In this document: one piece after another, positions 26,554 through 34,218 of the stretch
Layout: each line of letters opens with the position of its first letter
Numbering within the stretch: position 1 is the stretch's first letter
From: Ferruginibacter sp.
GTDB taxonomy: Bacteria; Bacteroidota; Bacteroidia; Chitinophagales; Chitinophagaceae
Length of the DNA: 64,000 bases
Direction: 5' to 3'
Assembly: GCA_028288705.1 (NCBI GenBank)
Contig: JAQBNH010000008.1
Span: 270,416-334,415, forward strand
Position numbers and translations under genes: made by a program
The notes under the pieces: generated by a model
The model's input: the letters and a program-made list of their open reading frames with translations, nothing else
Told to the model about the DNA's origin: nothing
Database searches by the model: none

Positions 26554-27774
26554 TTATGCGTCCAGTTCTCCCGCGATAAGATTTAAACTACTCATCGTGA
26601 TCACCGCGTCACTCAACATCCCGCCTTTGATCAATTCAGGATATGCCTGGTAATAAATAAAACACGGCCGCCGGAAATGCAGGCGGTACGGTGTTCTCCC
26701 GCCATCGCTGATCAGGTAAAATCCTAATTCACCATTGGCGCCTTCCACGGAACTATACACTTCGCCTGCAGGAATATCTGTTTCACCCATCACGATTTTA
26801 AAGTGATAGATCAGGGCTTCCATTTTCGTGTATACATCTTTTTTCTCCGGCAGGTAATAAGCAGGTGCATCGGCATGAAACACTTCTGCTTCCGTGCCTT
26901 TAAACTCCTGAACTTTTTGCCATGCCTGGCGAATGATGCTGAGGCTTTCCCACATTTCTTCGTTACGCACTAAATAACGATCGTAACAATCACCTGTTTT
27001 TCCGACAGGTATTTTAAAATCTAAATCTTCGTAGCTGCTATAAGGTGTATGCACACGAACATCATAATCAACACCGGCGGCACGCAGGTTCGGGCCAGTA
27101 AATCCGTAGTTCATGGCACGTTCTGCAGTGATCGGTCCGCAACCAATCGTGCGGTCCATGAAGATCCTGTTGCGGGTAAATAAATTTTCGAATTCTTTTA
27201 ATTGCTTTGGATATTCTTCCAGGAATTTCTCGAGCTTCTCAAACGCGGTATTGGTGAAATTTCTTTCAAAACCACCGATGCGCCCGATGTTTGTTGTAAG
27301 CCTCGAGCCACAAACTTCCTCGTAGATTTCGTAGATCAGTTCGCGGTATTGCATCAGATAAAGGAAGCCGGAATAAGCACCGCTGTCGACTCCTACTATC
27401 GAATTGCAGATCAGGTGATCGCTGATGCGCGCGAGTTCCATAATGATGATGCGGAGATAATCTACTCTCTTCGGGATGCTGACGCCCAGCAATTTCTCGC
27501 AGGTCAAATGCCAGCCCATATTGTTGATAGGCGATGAACAATAGTTCAGCCTGTCTGTCAGCGGGGTAATCTGGTAAAGCGGGCGGCGTTCGGCAATCTT
27601 CTCAAATGCCCTGTGGATATAGCCGACGGTAGAAGTAGCTTCCATGATACGCTCTCCATCCAGTTCCAGGATATTCTGAAATACGCCGTGTGTTGCCGGG
27701 TGCGTTGGCCCCAGGTTTAGCGTAGTAGTTTGCTTCTCTATGCTGCCTTCCGGTAAAACGATATGCTCACTCAT
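26554..27774 (-). CDS. nuoD: NADH-quinone oxidoreductase subunit D
   Basis: A 406-residue subunit with the LNLGPTHPATHGVFQNILELDGE N-terminal signature and the C-terminal GELGFYLISDGGRTPYRLHFRRPCF region, related to the large subunit of NiFe hydrogenases. It forms the quinone site with NuoB. NuoC and NuoD are separate proteins here, unlike the fused NuoCD of enterobacteria. I use the ATG at 27774; the upstream extension adds four residues only. Confidence 0.97.
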   Translation of the reverse strand: MSEHIVLPEGSIEKQTTTLNLGPTHPATHGVFQNILELDGERIMEATSTVGYIHRAFEKIAERRPLYQITPLTDRLNYCSSPINNMGWHLTCEKLLGVSIPKRVDYLRIIIMELARISDHLICNSIVGVDSGAYSGFLYLMQYRELIYEIYEEVCGSRLTTNIGRIGGFERNFTNTAFEKLEKFLEEYPKQLKEFENLFTRNRIFMDRTIGCGPITAERAMNYGFTGPNLRAAGVDYDVRVHTPYSSYEDLDFKIPVGKTGDCYDRYLVRNEEMWESLSIIRQAWQKVQEFKGTEAEVFHADAPAYYLPEKKDVYTKMEALIYHFKIVMGETDIPAGEVYSSVEGANGELGFYLISDGGRTPYRLHFRRPCFIYYQAYPELIKGGMLSDAVITMSSLNLIAGELDA

Positions 27775-27835
27775 AATAAAAATCAAAAGTCAAAACTAAA
27801 AGACAGGTATTCAACGGATGAACCGGCATGCTGAT

Positions 27836-28339
27836 TTACCTGCCGAACATTTCATCATCTTTATCAATACGGGTTTGATCTTCCAGCGGAAATTCTTTGC
27901 GCATCGGGAAATAATCCATCTCATCCACGTTTAAAATCCTTATCAGGTTTGGATGCCCAACAAAATTGACCCCGTAAAAATCATAGGTTTCTCTTTCCAT
28001 AAAATTAGCCGCCTGGAATAATGCCGTGGCGCTGAAAACATCGGGTGTATTGATATCAGTATACACTTTAAAACGAATGCGCACGTTCTCTTTTAAATTA
28101 TGCAAGTGATATACGACCGCCAGTTCTGCTCCTTTACTATCCGGATAATGCACGGCCTGCAGATCGGTGAGAAACTGAAACCCCAATTGCTCATCATCAA
28201 ATAAAAACTGCAACACTTTCAGGTTATCTTCCTTTGGTGCCGAAAAAGTAAGCATACCATACGGCTCCTGGAAATTCGTCACCTGGTCGCCAAACTTTTG
28301 GGTAAGCCTGTCCTGTATTATTTGATTTGTTAAAGCCAT
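27836..28339 (-). CDS. nuoC: NADH-quinone oxidoreductase subunit C
   Basis: A 167-residue subunit of the connecting module. The diagnostic part is the C-terminal block FMERETYDFYGVNFVGHPNLIRIL followed by PMRKEFPLED, the classic complex I 30-kDa signature (ERExxDxxGxxFxxHPxLxRI). It binds the NuoD/NuoB/NuoI module. The gap to nuoD is 61 bp and to nuoB 42 bp. Confidence 0.96.
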   Translation of the reverse strand: MALTNQIIQDRLTQKFGDQVTNFQEPYGMLTFSAPKEDNLKVLQFLFDDEQLGFQFLTDLQAVHYPDSKGAELAVVYHLHNLKENVRIRFKVYTDINTPDVFSATALFQAANFMERETYDFYGVNFVGHPNLIRILNVDEMDYFPMRKEFPLEDQTRIDKDDEMFGR

Positions 28340-28381
28340 TTATTCAAAAGTCAATTAGTAAAATTGAGAACTTAATTTTCA

Positions 28382-28945
28382 TTACTGGATACCGTAGCCA
28401 GCCAGCAGGTCCTTGTATTGATCGCTATGCCTTCTTCTTAATCCTTCTGCATTTACCAGGTCCTGGATCTTCATAAAACCATCCAGTATTGCTTCCGGCC
28501 TTGGCGGGCAACCCGGTACATACACATCTACGGGGATCACCTGGTCGATACCCTGTAACACGGAGTAGGTATCGAAAATACCGCCACTACTGGCGCACGC
28601 ACCAACGGCGATTACCCAGCGTGGTTCTGCCATTTGCAGGTATACCTGGCGTAGCACCGGGCCCATTTTTTTAGCGATCGTTCCCATTACCATGAGCAGA
28701 TCACATTGGCGTGGTGAAAAGCCAACCCTTTCCGAACCAAAGCGCGCCAGGTCGTAATGACTGGCCATGGTTGCCATGAATTCGATACCGCAGCAGCTCG
28801 TGGCAAATGGTAATGGCCAGATAGAATTTTTACGCGCCAGGCTCACCACTTTTTCGAAATTGGTGGCCATATAGCCTTCTCCCATGTAACCTTCAGGGAT
28901 GCCTTCAAATTTGACTGTATTATTAAACTGAACCGGACGTGCCAT
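28382..28945 (-). CDS. nuoB: NADH-quinone oxidoreductase subunit B
   Basis: A 187-residue subunit carrying cluster N2, the last electron carrier before quinone. The tandem cysteines appear in PFATSCCGIEFM, with further ligands in AVGACASSGG and VPGCPPRPEA. The start at 28945 (MARPVQFN) matches family N-termini. The frame could extend to 29 codons before nuoA's end, but the extra residues look non-coding. Confidence 0.97.
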   Translation of the reverse strand: MARPVQFNNTVKFEGIPEGYMGEGYMATNFEKVVSLARKNSIWPLPFATSCCGIEFMATMASHYDLARFGSERVGFSPRQCDLLMVMGTIAKKMGPVLRQVYLQMAEPRWVIAVGACASSGGIFDTYSVLQGIDQVIPVDVYVPGCPPRPEAILDGFMKIQDLVNAEGLRRRHSDQYKDLLAGYGIQ

Positions 28946-29029
28946 AATATCTTTTATTTGCTGATAGTACTTAACGCACCGTACTACCAATTGTTTTACT
29001 CTTTTACAAACCAGCAGGCCTGTAAATGC

Positions 29030-29425
29030 TTACTCCTCCCACTTCAATGCACCCTTCTTAAAAATATAGATGAACCCGGCCAAAAACAGGCCAACAAATA
29101 AAACGACTGCCATAAACCCGTTCCAGCCCAGCTCCCGAAAATTCACGGCGTAGGGATAGAAAAAGATCACCTCCACATCAAACAACACGAAAAGGATCGC
29201 CACAAGGAAGTATTTAATGGCCATCGGCTGGCGTGCATTTCCACGGATCTCGATACCACTTTCAAAATTCTGTAGCTTATCGGCCGTTTTTCTTTTTGGC
29301 CCCAGAAAATTAGAGCCAATGATGATCGTTGTAATTAAACCGGCGGCAAACAGGAGCTGCAGCGCAATCGGGAGATAGTTCCCTGCATTATTCACCTGGT
29401 TAACCTGTAACAGAAAAAAATCCAT
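29030..29425 (-). CDS. nuoA: NADH-quinone oxidoreductase subunit A
   Basis: A 131-residue membrane protein with three helices, first gene of the nuo operon. The signature is KLQNFESGIEIRGNARQPMAIKYFLVAILFVLFDVEVIFFYPYA, including the conserved ExG and FDVEVIF acidic residues. It joins the two arms at the quinone chamber. A promoter matching the Bacteroidota consensus is about 65 bp upstream. Confidence 0.96.
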   Translation of the reverse strand: MDFFLLQVNQVNNAGNYLPIALQLLFAAGLITTIIIGSNFLGPKRKTADKLQNFESGIEIRGNARQPMAIKYFLVAILFVLFDVEVIFFYPYAVNFRELGWNGFMAVVLFVGLFLAGFIYIFKKGALKWEE

Positions 29426-29490
29426 AGTAAATTTTAAAACGATTTAAAGGCAAAAATAAGATAGCCACAGCAATATACCATAGGTTCAAT

Positions 29491-29519
29491 CAAATTTACC
29501 CATATAGGAAGCCCGGCAA
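29491..29519 (-). promoter_or_regulatory. Promoter of the nuo operon
   Basis: On the minus strand TTG (29519-29517), an 18-nt spacer and TAAATTTG (29498-29491) fit the Bacteroidota -33/-7 consensus exactly. The predicted transcript starts near 29487, about 62 nt before nuoA. The -33 part lies inside the inverted repeat at 29507-29536. Confidence 0.72.
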
Positions 29520-29536
29520 TATCTTGCCGGGCTTCC
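29507..29536 (-). terminator. 13-bp perfect inverted repeat downstream of the TPR gene
   Basis: A 13-bp perfect inverted repeat (GGAAGCCCGGCAA / TTGCCGGGCTTCC, 4-nt loop) begins 16 nt after the stop of the minus-strand TPR gene. There is no T-run, so it is either a factor-assisted terminator or an mRNA 3'-end stabiliser. It overlaps the -33 element of the nuo promoter. Confidence 0.6.
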
Positions 29537-29552
29537 ATTAATTTTAATAACC

Positions 29553-31250
29553 TTATTTTTTCTTAACCGGTGCGCTGGCTTTTTTAGCAGGGGCTTTTGG
29601 AGCCGGTGCTTTTTTAGGCGGAGCTTTCGGATCATTCTTGCTGATAAATTCGCGGTTGCTGATTAATTGCGCATCAGAAGGGTCTATTGCCAGCGCCTTA
29701 TCTACATAAGACAATGCGGTAGCCTGGTCTTTCTTCACATTATAATAATATTCGATAAAGTATTTATAAGCCCCGATTAACTGGTTCTTTACTTTTTCTT
29801 TGTCTGTTGCTGCTTCACCAATGGCAATTGCTTTTTGGTAAGCAGGAACCGCTAATGATAACGCACCTGTTGAATCAATACCAGCCTGCGCTTTACCGAT
29901 CATATAATAACCAAAGATGTCTTCAGGATACTTTGCGGTGTAACGATTGAATACGCTGATCGCTGAATCATATGCGCCTGAACGGAAGTAGCCATAACCA
30001 GCGTTATACAAATCTACATTGCTGTAATTTTTCTTAACGCTCAGGATCTTATTATACCAGTCTGCCGCCTCGCCATATTTCTTCTGTTCATCATAAGCCA
30101 TAGCCAGTGATTTCAAATAAGCTACCTTATTCACCTCCAGTGTATCCAAAGCAACAGCTTTCTCTACTAACTGGCCGGCGGCTGCTTCATTGCCCGGGAA
30201 CTTCAACAGGATCGCTGCGTAGGCAGAGTAATCACCTGAACCGATTTTTTCCGGTAACTGGCGTTTGAAATATTCTTCATAACTCGCTTTCGCATTTACC
30301 GAATCATTCAGCCTGTTATAAGCCAGGGCTTTGATACCGAATAAATTGGGATACGGCGTTGTTCCACCGGCAGTGATACACTCATTTGCTTTTGATAATG
30401 CTTCCTGGAATAAACCTTGTGCATATTTCATTGAAGCTCTGTAATAACATGCTTTGGGATCATCGTCAGATGCAGACAAGTATTTTTCCAGGTACTCCGC
30501 ACTGCGGGTTACGTTTGTTTCATAGTAATAATTGAACAAAGTATTGTACACCGGTGCATACGCAGGATCTTTTGCGATCGCATCATTGTAATACTTGATA
30601 TATAATTCTTCTTGTCCGCGGCCCTGTGTCTGATACACACGACCTGACCGATAGATCGCACGGGCGTAGTTCGGGTTAATTGCGAGAGCAGCCTGGTAAG
30701 ACTGGATCGCTTTACCGCCGTCGCCGGTTTTGCGGTAGGCATCACCAAGATTTGCCAATACCTCAGGATCTTTAAATCCTTTGATCTTTGTGGCCTGCTC
30801 GAGTTTGCTTACAGCATAAGCGGCATCACCGTTCTTAACATCAGGATTAGAGTTTGCAGATCCGACCGCATTTAATACGGGGATACTTTTGCCCTGGCTT
30901 AATGAGATCGCTGTTTCAAAATGGTTACGTGCTTCTGCAGTTTTCCCTTCCAGCAACTCTACATTACCCACGCCTGCAAGAATTAAAGGGCTGTTAGGAT
31001 TGGCAGATAATTTTTGCAGGTACAAAGCTTTTGCGCCTGCGATATCGTCAAGACCAATTTCTGCCTGGCCCAGCCAGTAAATCGCTTCTTCGTTTGCCGG
31101 ATTACTGGCCACCAATTTCTCGAACACATTCTTTGCACTCTGGTAACGCTCGTAATACATAAATTTCTTACCGTCATCAACACTCTGTGCCATCAGTGAA
31201 GTAGCAAAAAGCATCGCGACTAAGAAAATACTCATCTTGATTTTGTTCAT
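29553..31250 (-). CDS. Secreted tetratricopeptide-repeat protein
   Basis: A 565-residue protein with a signal peptide (MNKIKMSIFLVAMLFATSLMAQ) and TPR units along almost the whole length; clear ones include AIYWLGQAEIGLDDIAGAKALYLQKL and AIQSYQAALAINPNYARAIYRSGRVY. It ends in a Lys/Pro/Ala-rich tail. The start at 31250 fits the signal peptide; the frame runs ten codons further up. In other Bacteroidota a TPR protein of this kind follows tonB and a PstS-like gene, as it does here. It probably serves as a periplasmic scaffold; its partner is unknown. Confidence 0.85.
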   Translation of the reverse strand: MNKIKMSIFLVAMLFATSLMAQSVDDGKKFMYYERYQSAKNVFEKLVASNPANEEAIYWLGQAEIGLDDIAGAKALYLQKLSANPNSPLILAGVGNVELLEGKTAEARNHFETAISLSQGKSIPVLNAVGSANSNPDVKNGDAAYAVSKLEQATKIKGFKDPEVLANLGDAYRKTGDGGKAIQSYQAALAINPNYARAIYRSGRVYQTQGRGQEELYIKYYNDAIAKDPAYAPVYNTLFNYYYETNVTRSAEYLEKYLSASDDDPKACYYRASMKYAQGLFQEALSKANECITAGGTTPYPNLFGIKALAYNRLNDSVNAKASYEEYFKRQLPEKIGSGDYSAYAAILLKFPGNEAAAGQLVEKAVALDTLEVNKVAYLKSLAMAYDEQKKYGEAADWYNKILSVKKNYSNVDLYNAGYGYFRSGAYDSAISVFNRYTAKYPEDIFGYYMIGKAQAGIDSTGALSLAVPAYQKAIAIGEAATDKEKVKNQLIGAYKYFIEYYYNVKKDQATALSYVDKALAIDPSDAQLISNREFISKNDPKAPPKKAPAPKAPAKKASAPVKKK

Positions 31251-31318
31251 CTTATTTATTTTGGTGTATGACTGATACAAGGTTATAAAAAATTGTAAGA
31301 AACCGTTAAAGCACTGGA

Positions 31319-32266
31319 TTAATTTTCAGGTAATTTTTCATTCAGGCGAACATCTCTTACACCGAACTGCATGTTAGGTCCAAGATAGGCCCTGCGAAAA
31401 ATTAATTGCCCCCTTTCGTACTTCAAAAAACTTACAAAACCGGAGCCGAGCCCCATATAGTTTTCTTTGACCACATAATACAAACCACGTACCAAAGGGT
31501 ACCGATGATTGAGGATGCTATTTTGATCAGGTTTTACGTACGGAGAATCAACACATAACACACATTGTACGTAGGCAATTTTTACTTTCTTTAACAGCTC
31601 CACCTGAGCCGGTTCTTCCGGATTTCCGATCCAGCTAATCCCCACCAAACCGATCGCATTTTCCTTATTGGCCACGTAATCTATCACCTCGTTACTTGTC
31701 TTAGCCGCCTTCACCACCGATGTATCAAAATGCTCACCGCGTAACACAGAATCAACAACAAATCTCACCGTGCTGGTAGCATTCAATCCATCGAACACGA
31801 TGTTTTGCTCACGTTTAATTTTACCCTGCAACTGGTCTTTTAATCTTTGTAAAGTGAATACGGTATCGGAACTGTTCTTATTGACTAAAACCGCTATAGC
31901 ATCCGATGCCACTGGGCTCCAGCCCGGGTGATAACCGAGCGAGTCCATAAAATACCTGTCTTCTTTATCCGTTAGACCACGGGTAATAATCACCATGCGG
32001 GTGGCGGTATCAGAAAAAAGATCTTTTAAACAATCTGCTTCCGGCTTGTAATCTGCAATGATATGCGTGCCGGGATAAGTCGCTTCATACATGCTGATCT
32101 GCTCATCGATTACGGGCTTAAAAGATTCATCAACGCTGATGTGAATCGTTCCGTTTTTTGGGGAATCAGACGGAACATTTTTTTTGGAATCGTCTTTACA
32201 ACTCCATGTAAAAACGGTTACAAATGCGCACAATAAAATCCATCCAAACCTGCGATTAATATTCAT
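31319..32266 (-). CDS. PstS-like substrate-binding lipoprotein
   Basis: A 315-residue protein resembling phosphate-type (PstS/PBP-like) solute-binding proteins: GTIHISVDESFKPVIDEQISMYEATYPGTHI at the start of the mature protein and a later SDAIAVLVNKNSSD segment. The signal ends in FTWSC and is followed by KDDSKK, matching the K-(D/E)2 surface-export signal known from Capnocytophaga lipoproteins. No PstABC genes are nearby. The start ATG overlaps the stop of the upstream small membrane protein (ATGA), so they are translationally coupled. The ligand is not known; phosphate is only the family default. Confidence 0.8.
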   Translation of the reverse strand: MNINRRFGWILLCAFVTVFTWSCKDDSKKNVPSDSPKNGTIHISVDESFKPVIDEQISMYEATYPGTHIIADYKPEADCLKDLFSDTATRMVIITRGLTDKEDRYFMDSLGYHPGWSPVASDAIAVLVNKNSSDTVFTLQRLKDQLQGKIKREQNIVFDGLNATSTVRFVVDSVLRGEHFDTSVVKAAKTSNEVIDYVANKENAIGLVGISWIGNPEEPAQVELLKKVKIAYVQCVLCVDSPYVKPDQNSILNHRYPLVRGLYYVVKENYMGLGSGFVSFLKYERGQLIFRRAYLGPNMQFGVRDVRLNEKLPEN

Positions 32267-32523
32267 CGTTCTCTCAAATAATTTTTCTTGTATCCGCGGT
32301 ACACGCGGAATGCTCCATACAATAAACAAATGCCCCCAAATACTTTCATTGAGCTGTCGCCAAATCTTGCTTCCAGGCCGGTATTAAACTTTTCAATAAA
32401 CAACATAAAAATGCCCATTCCTGCCCACAAAATACCCATGCCATAATCCATCATGCTGCGCATCCGGATGAAGCCTCTGTCGCGTTCCGAAATGGGATCT
32501 CTTTCAAATTCTTCCAGTGCCAT
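32263..32523 (-). CDS. Small two-helix membrane protein
   Basis: An 86-residue protein of unknown function with a charged N-terminus (about 1-25), two membrane helices (about 28-46 and 62-78) and a basic C-terminal tail. It lies between tonB (44 bp upstream) and the PstS-like gene, whose ATG overlaps its stop codon. The position suggests a part in the TonB/PstS/TPR module. Confidence 0.75.
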   Translation of the reverse strand: MALEEFERDPISERDRGFIRMRSMMDYGMGILWAGMGIFMLFIEKFNTGLEARFGDSSMKVFGGICLLYGAFRVYRGYKKNYLRER

Positions 32524-32567
32524 TGTGTAATTTTTGAACGGGCAATTTACAAATTAATTTTTAGCTC

Positions 32568-33401
32568 CTATTCTGCAGCGGTAAACTTTACCGGTATGGT
32601 ATAATATACAGATACGTTTTCTCCACGTGATTTGCCCGGAATCCATTCTGGCATCCTTTTCAGCACTCGGATCACTTCGTTGTTAAACGCGCCGCCACCA
32701 TCTTCTACGGTTTCAAAACCTTTTAAGGCCCCATCATAACCTACTACGAATTTAATTTTTACCGAAACCATCTGTCCGTCTTCAAGGTCCGGTGGATTCC
32801 GCAGGTTTTTTTCCAAAAATTTGCGCAGTGCGGCCATACCACCCGGATATGCAGGCATCACTTCTGCAGCCTGCATCGGCGTAAGCTGATCTACGGGCTT
32901 TGTTGGGGTTACATCGCCCCCGCCAGTATTAACAGGTGTTCCCGGTGTTTTAACAAGGTCTTTCGAACCGGGCCCGTCCGTTGGAATATTTACATTTGAG
33001 ATCGCAAAACTATCGAGGTTGTTCACCAGCTTCGTCGCCTGTAAAGGGTCTTTGGTGATGGCAACATTATTGGTAAAAATGGCGGATTTCACCGGCGGCG
33101 GCGACGTTAGTTTTGCCGTTTTAGGCACTTCAGGCTTTTTAGGTTCTGCCGGTTTATCCAGTACCGCCTCTTTCAGCGACACAGGCCTGGTATCTAAGAA
33201 AGTTACCCCGCCGGCAGATTCCTTCTTACCACTGGCGAAGCTGAATGCTGTGAGCGCTGCGGCAAAGAGGAAAGTAGCGCCCATGGCTTTATATAAGCGT
33301 TCATTATAATTTTTGCGTAAAGCATAAGCACCGTATTGCTTATTACGGTTGTCGAAAATCACGTCCAGCACATTGGCCGACAAAATAGCATTGCTGTTCA
33401 T
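32568..33401 (-). CDS. TonB-family energy transducer (second copy)
   Basis: A 277-residue TonB protein. The N-terminus shares the Bacteroidota TonB motif (KQYGAYALRKNYNERLYKAM) with the copy at 9812-10645 and is followed by a membrane helix at about 39-56. The periplasmic linker is Lys/Pro-rich without a long polyproline run. The C-terminal TonB domain begins around VMPAYPGG and ends YTIPVKF. The start at 33401 places the N-terminal motif as in the paralogue; 29 codons upstream are in frame but appear non-coding. It heads the tonB-small membrane protein-PstS-TPR operon. No exbB/exbD is adjacent. Confidence 0.92.
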   Translation of the reverse strand: MNSNAILSANVLDVIFDNRNKQYGAYALRKNYNERLYKAMGATFLFAAALTAFSFASGKKESAGGVTFLDTRPVSLKEAVLDKPAEPKKPEVPKTAKLTSPPPVKSAIFTNNVAITKDPLQATKLVNNLDSFAISNVNIPTDGPGSKDLVKTPGTPVNTGGGDVTPTKPVDQLTPMQAAEVMPAYPGGMAALRKFLEKNLRNPPDLEDGQMVSVKIKFVVGYDGALKGFETVEDGGGAFNNEVIRVLKRMPEWIPGKSRGENVSVYYTIPVKFTAAE

Positions 33402-33438
33402 ATAATTTGTTTTTGAAAGTGAAGAGATCGTATTCAAA

Positions 33439-33452
33439 AACAAGCGCTTGTT
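33439..33452. promoter_or_regulatory. 14-bp perfect palindrome upstream of tonB
   Basis: AACAAGCGCTTGTT is its own reverse complement. It lies 38-51 bp upstream of the minus-strand tonB ATG, in the 245-bp gap between tonB and the small ORF before the LMW phosphatase gene. The position and symmetry suit a dimeric regulator. No candidate protein is visible. Confidence 0.4.
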
Positions 33453-33633
33453 CGCAAGTAAGATGTTGAATGCTAATAAAATCCACAAAAATAATTGGAC
33501 GGGTAAGCAAGAGCAATGAGAACGGATCCTCGCAGCAACCCATTTTGAGCCATTTCACCCATTATACCTTCAGCTGACTCCGGCCTGTTAGCGGGCAGGA
33601 TGCCAGACTTCCGGCCGCACATCAATAACTTTT

Positions 33634-33641
33634 TATTTTTG
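33634..33641 (+). promoter_or_regulatory. -7 box in front of the small upstream ORF
   Basis: TATTTTTG matches TAnnTTTG. The ATG of a 30-codon ORF begins six bases after its last G, the same geometry as other leaderless candidates here. Confidence 0.5.
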
Positions 33642-33646
33642 CGTAT

Positions 33647-33739
33647 ATGAGGATTGGCAATATATTGTTGCCATGCCCGGTAAAACGAAGGTTCGCCGGT
33701 ACGACAGTCAGGATGTGGCTGCTTATCTTTGCGGCATGA
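33647..33739 (+). CDS. Candidate 30-residue peptide coupled to the LMW phosphatase gene
   Basis: A short frame too small for standard gene calling: ATG at 33647, 30 codons, TGA at 33737-33739 overlapping the ATG of the phosphatase gene (ATGA). The peptide starts MRIGNILLPC, has a basic middle and ends in a hydrophobic stretch (MWLLIFAA). It is preceded by a good -7 box at leaderless spacing. It may be a coupling or leader peptide, or chance. A second -7 box (33724-33731) lies inside it and could drive the phosphatase alone. Confidence 0.35.
   Translation: MRIGNILLPCPVKRRFAGTTVRMWLLIFAA
33724..33731 (+). promoter_or_regulatory. -7 promoter box of the LMW phosphatase-hisS operon
   Basis: TATCTTTG, a full match to TAnnTTTG, four bases before the ATG at 33736. 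The geometry predicts a leaderless or nearly leaderless mRNA. Confidence 0.6.
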
Positions 33740-34218
33740 AAATTTTAATGGTATGCCTTGGTAATATTTGCCGCAGTCCGTTGGCGGAAGGAGTATTACA
33801 ACAGAAAGCAGCCGGCGCCGGCTTAAACTGGACGATTGAAAGTGCCGGTACCAACGGGTTTCATACCGGCGAAGCACCGCATCACCTGAGCCAGAAAGTG
33901 GCCAAAAAAAATGGCGTGGATATCAGCTGCCAGGTCTCGCGGAAATTTATCGCAGAAGACCTGGATCGTTTTGATAAAATATATGTGATGGCTGGTGATG
34001 TGATGGCGGACGTTAAAAAGATCAGCGGACAAAAATTTAATCAGCAGAAGGTGCAGTATTTTCTTGATGAATTGTACCCGGGGCAAAATAAAAATGTTCC
34101 CGATCCCTGGTACGGTGATGAAGATGGCTATGTAGAAGTGTACGACCTGATCGATGAAGCCTGTGCAGCCATTGTAGACAATCATTTATCCTCCATTTCT
34201 AAAAAACAAACCACCTGA
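33736..34218 (+). CDS. Low-molecular-weight protein-tyrosine phosphatase
   Basis: A 160-residue cytoplasmic enzyme. The P-loop CLGNICRS (C7-X5-R13-S14) and the distal DPW motif (VPDPWYGD) with the catalytic aspartate are intact. It removes phosphate from tyrosine residues or small phosphoesters. I chose the ATG at 33736 because the protein then starts MKILMVCLGNICRSP as in the family and follows a perfect -7 box; 21 more codons are open upstream. The stop overlaps the hisS ATG by one base (TGATG). No tyrosine kinase (Wzc-type) gene is near. Confidence 0.94.
   Translation: MKILMVCLGNICRSPLAEGVLQQKAAGAGLNWTIESAGTNGFHTGEAPHHLSQKVAKKNGVDISCQVSRKFIAEDLDRFDKIYVMAGDVMADVKKISGQKFNQQKVQYFLDELYPGQNKNVPDPWYGDEDGYVEVYDLIDEACAAIVDNHLSSISKKQTT

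Noticed and set aside
33473..33877. Minus-strand frame opposite the LMW phosphatase start
   Set aside because: Overlaps a well-supported gene on the other strand and has no family resemblance.
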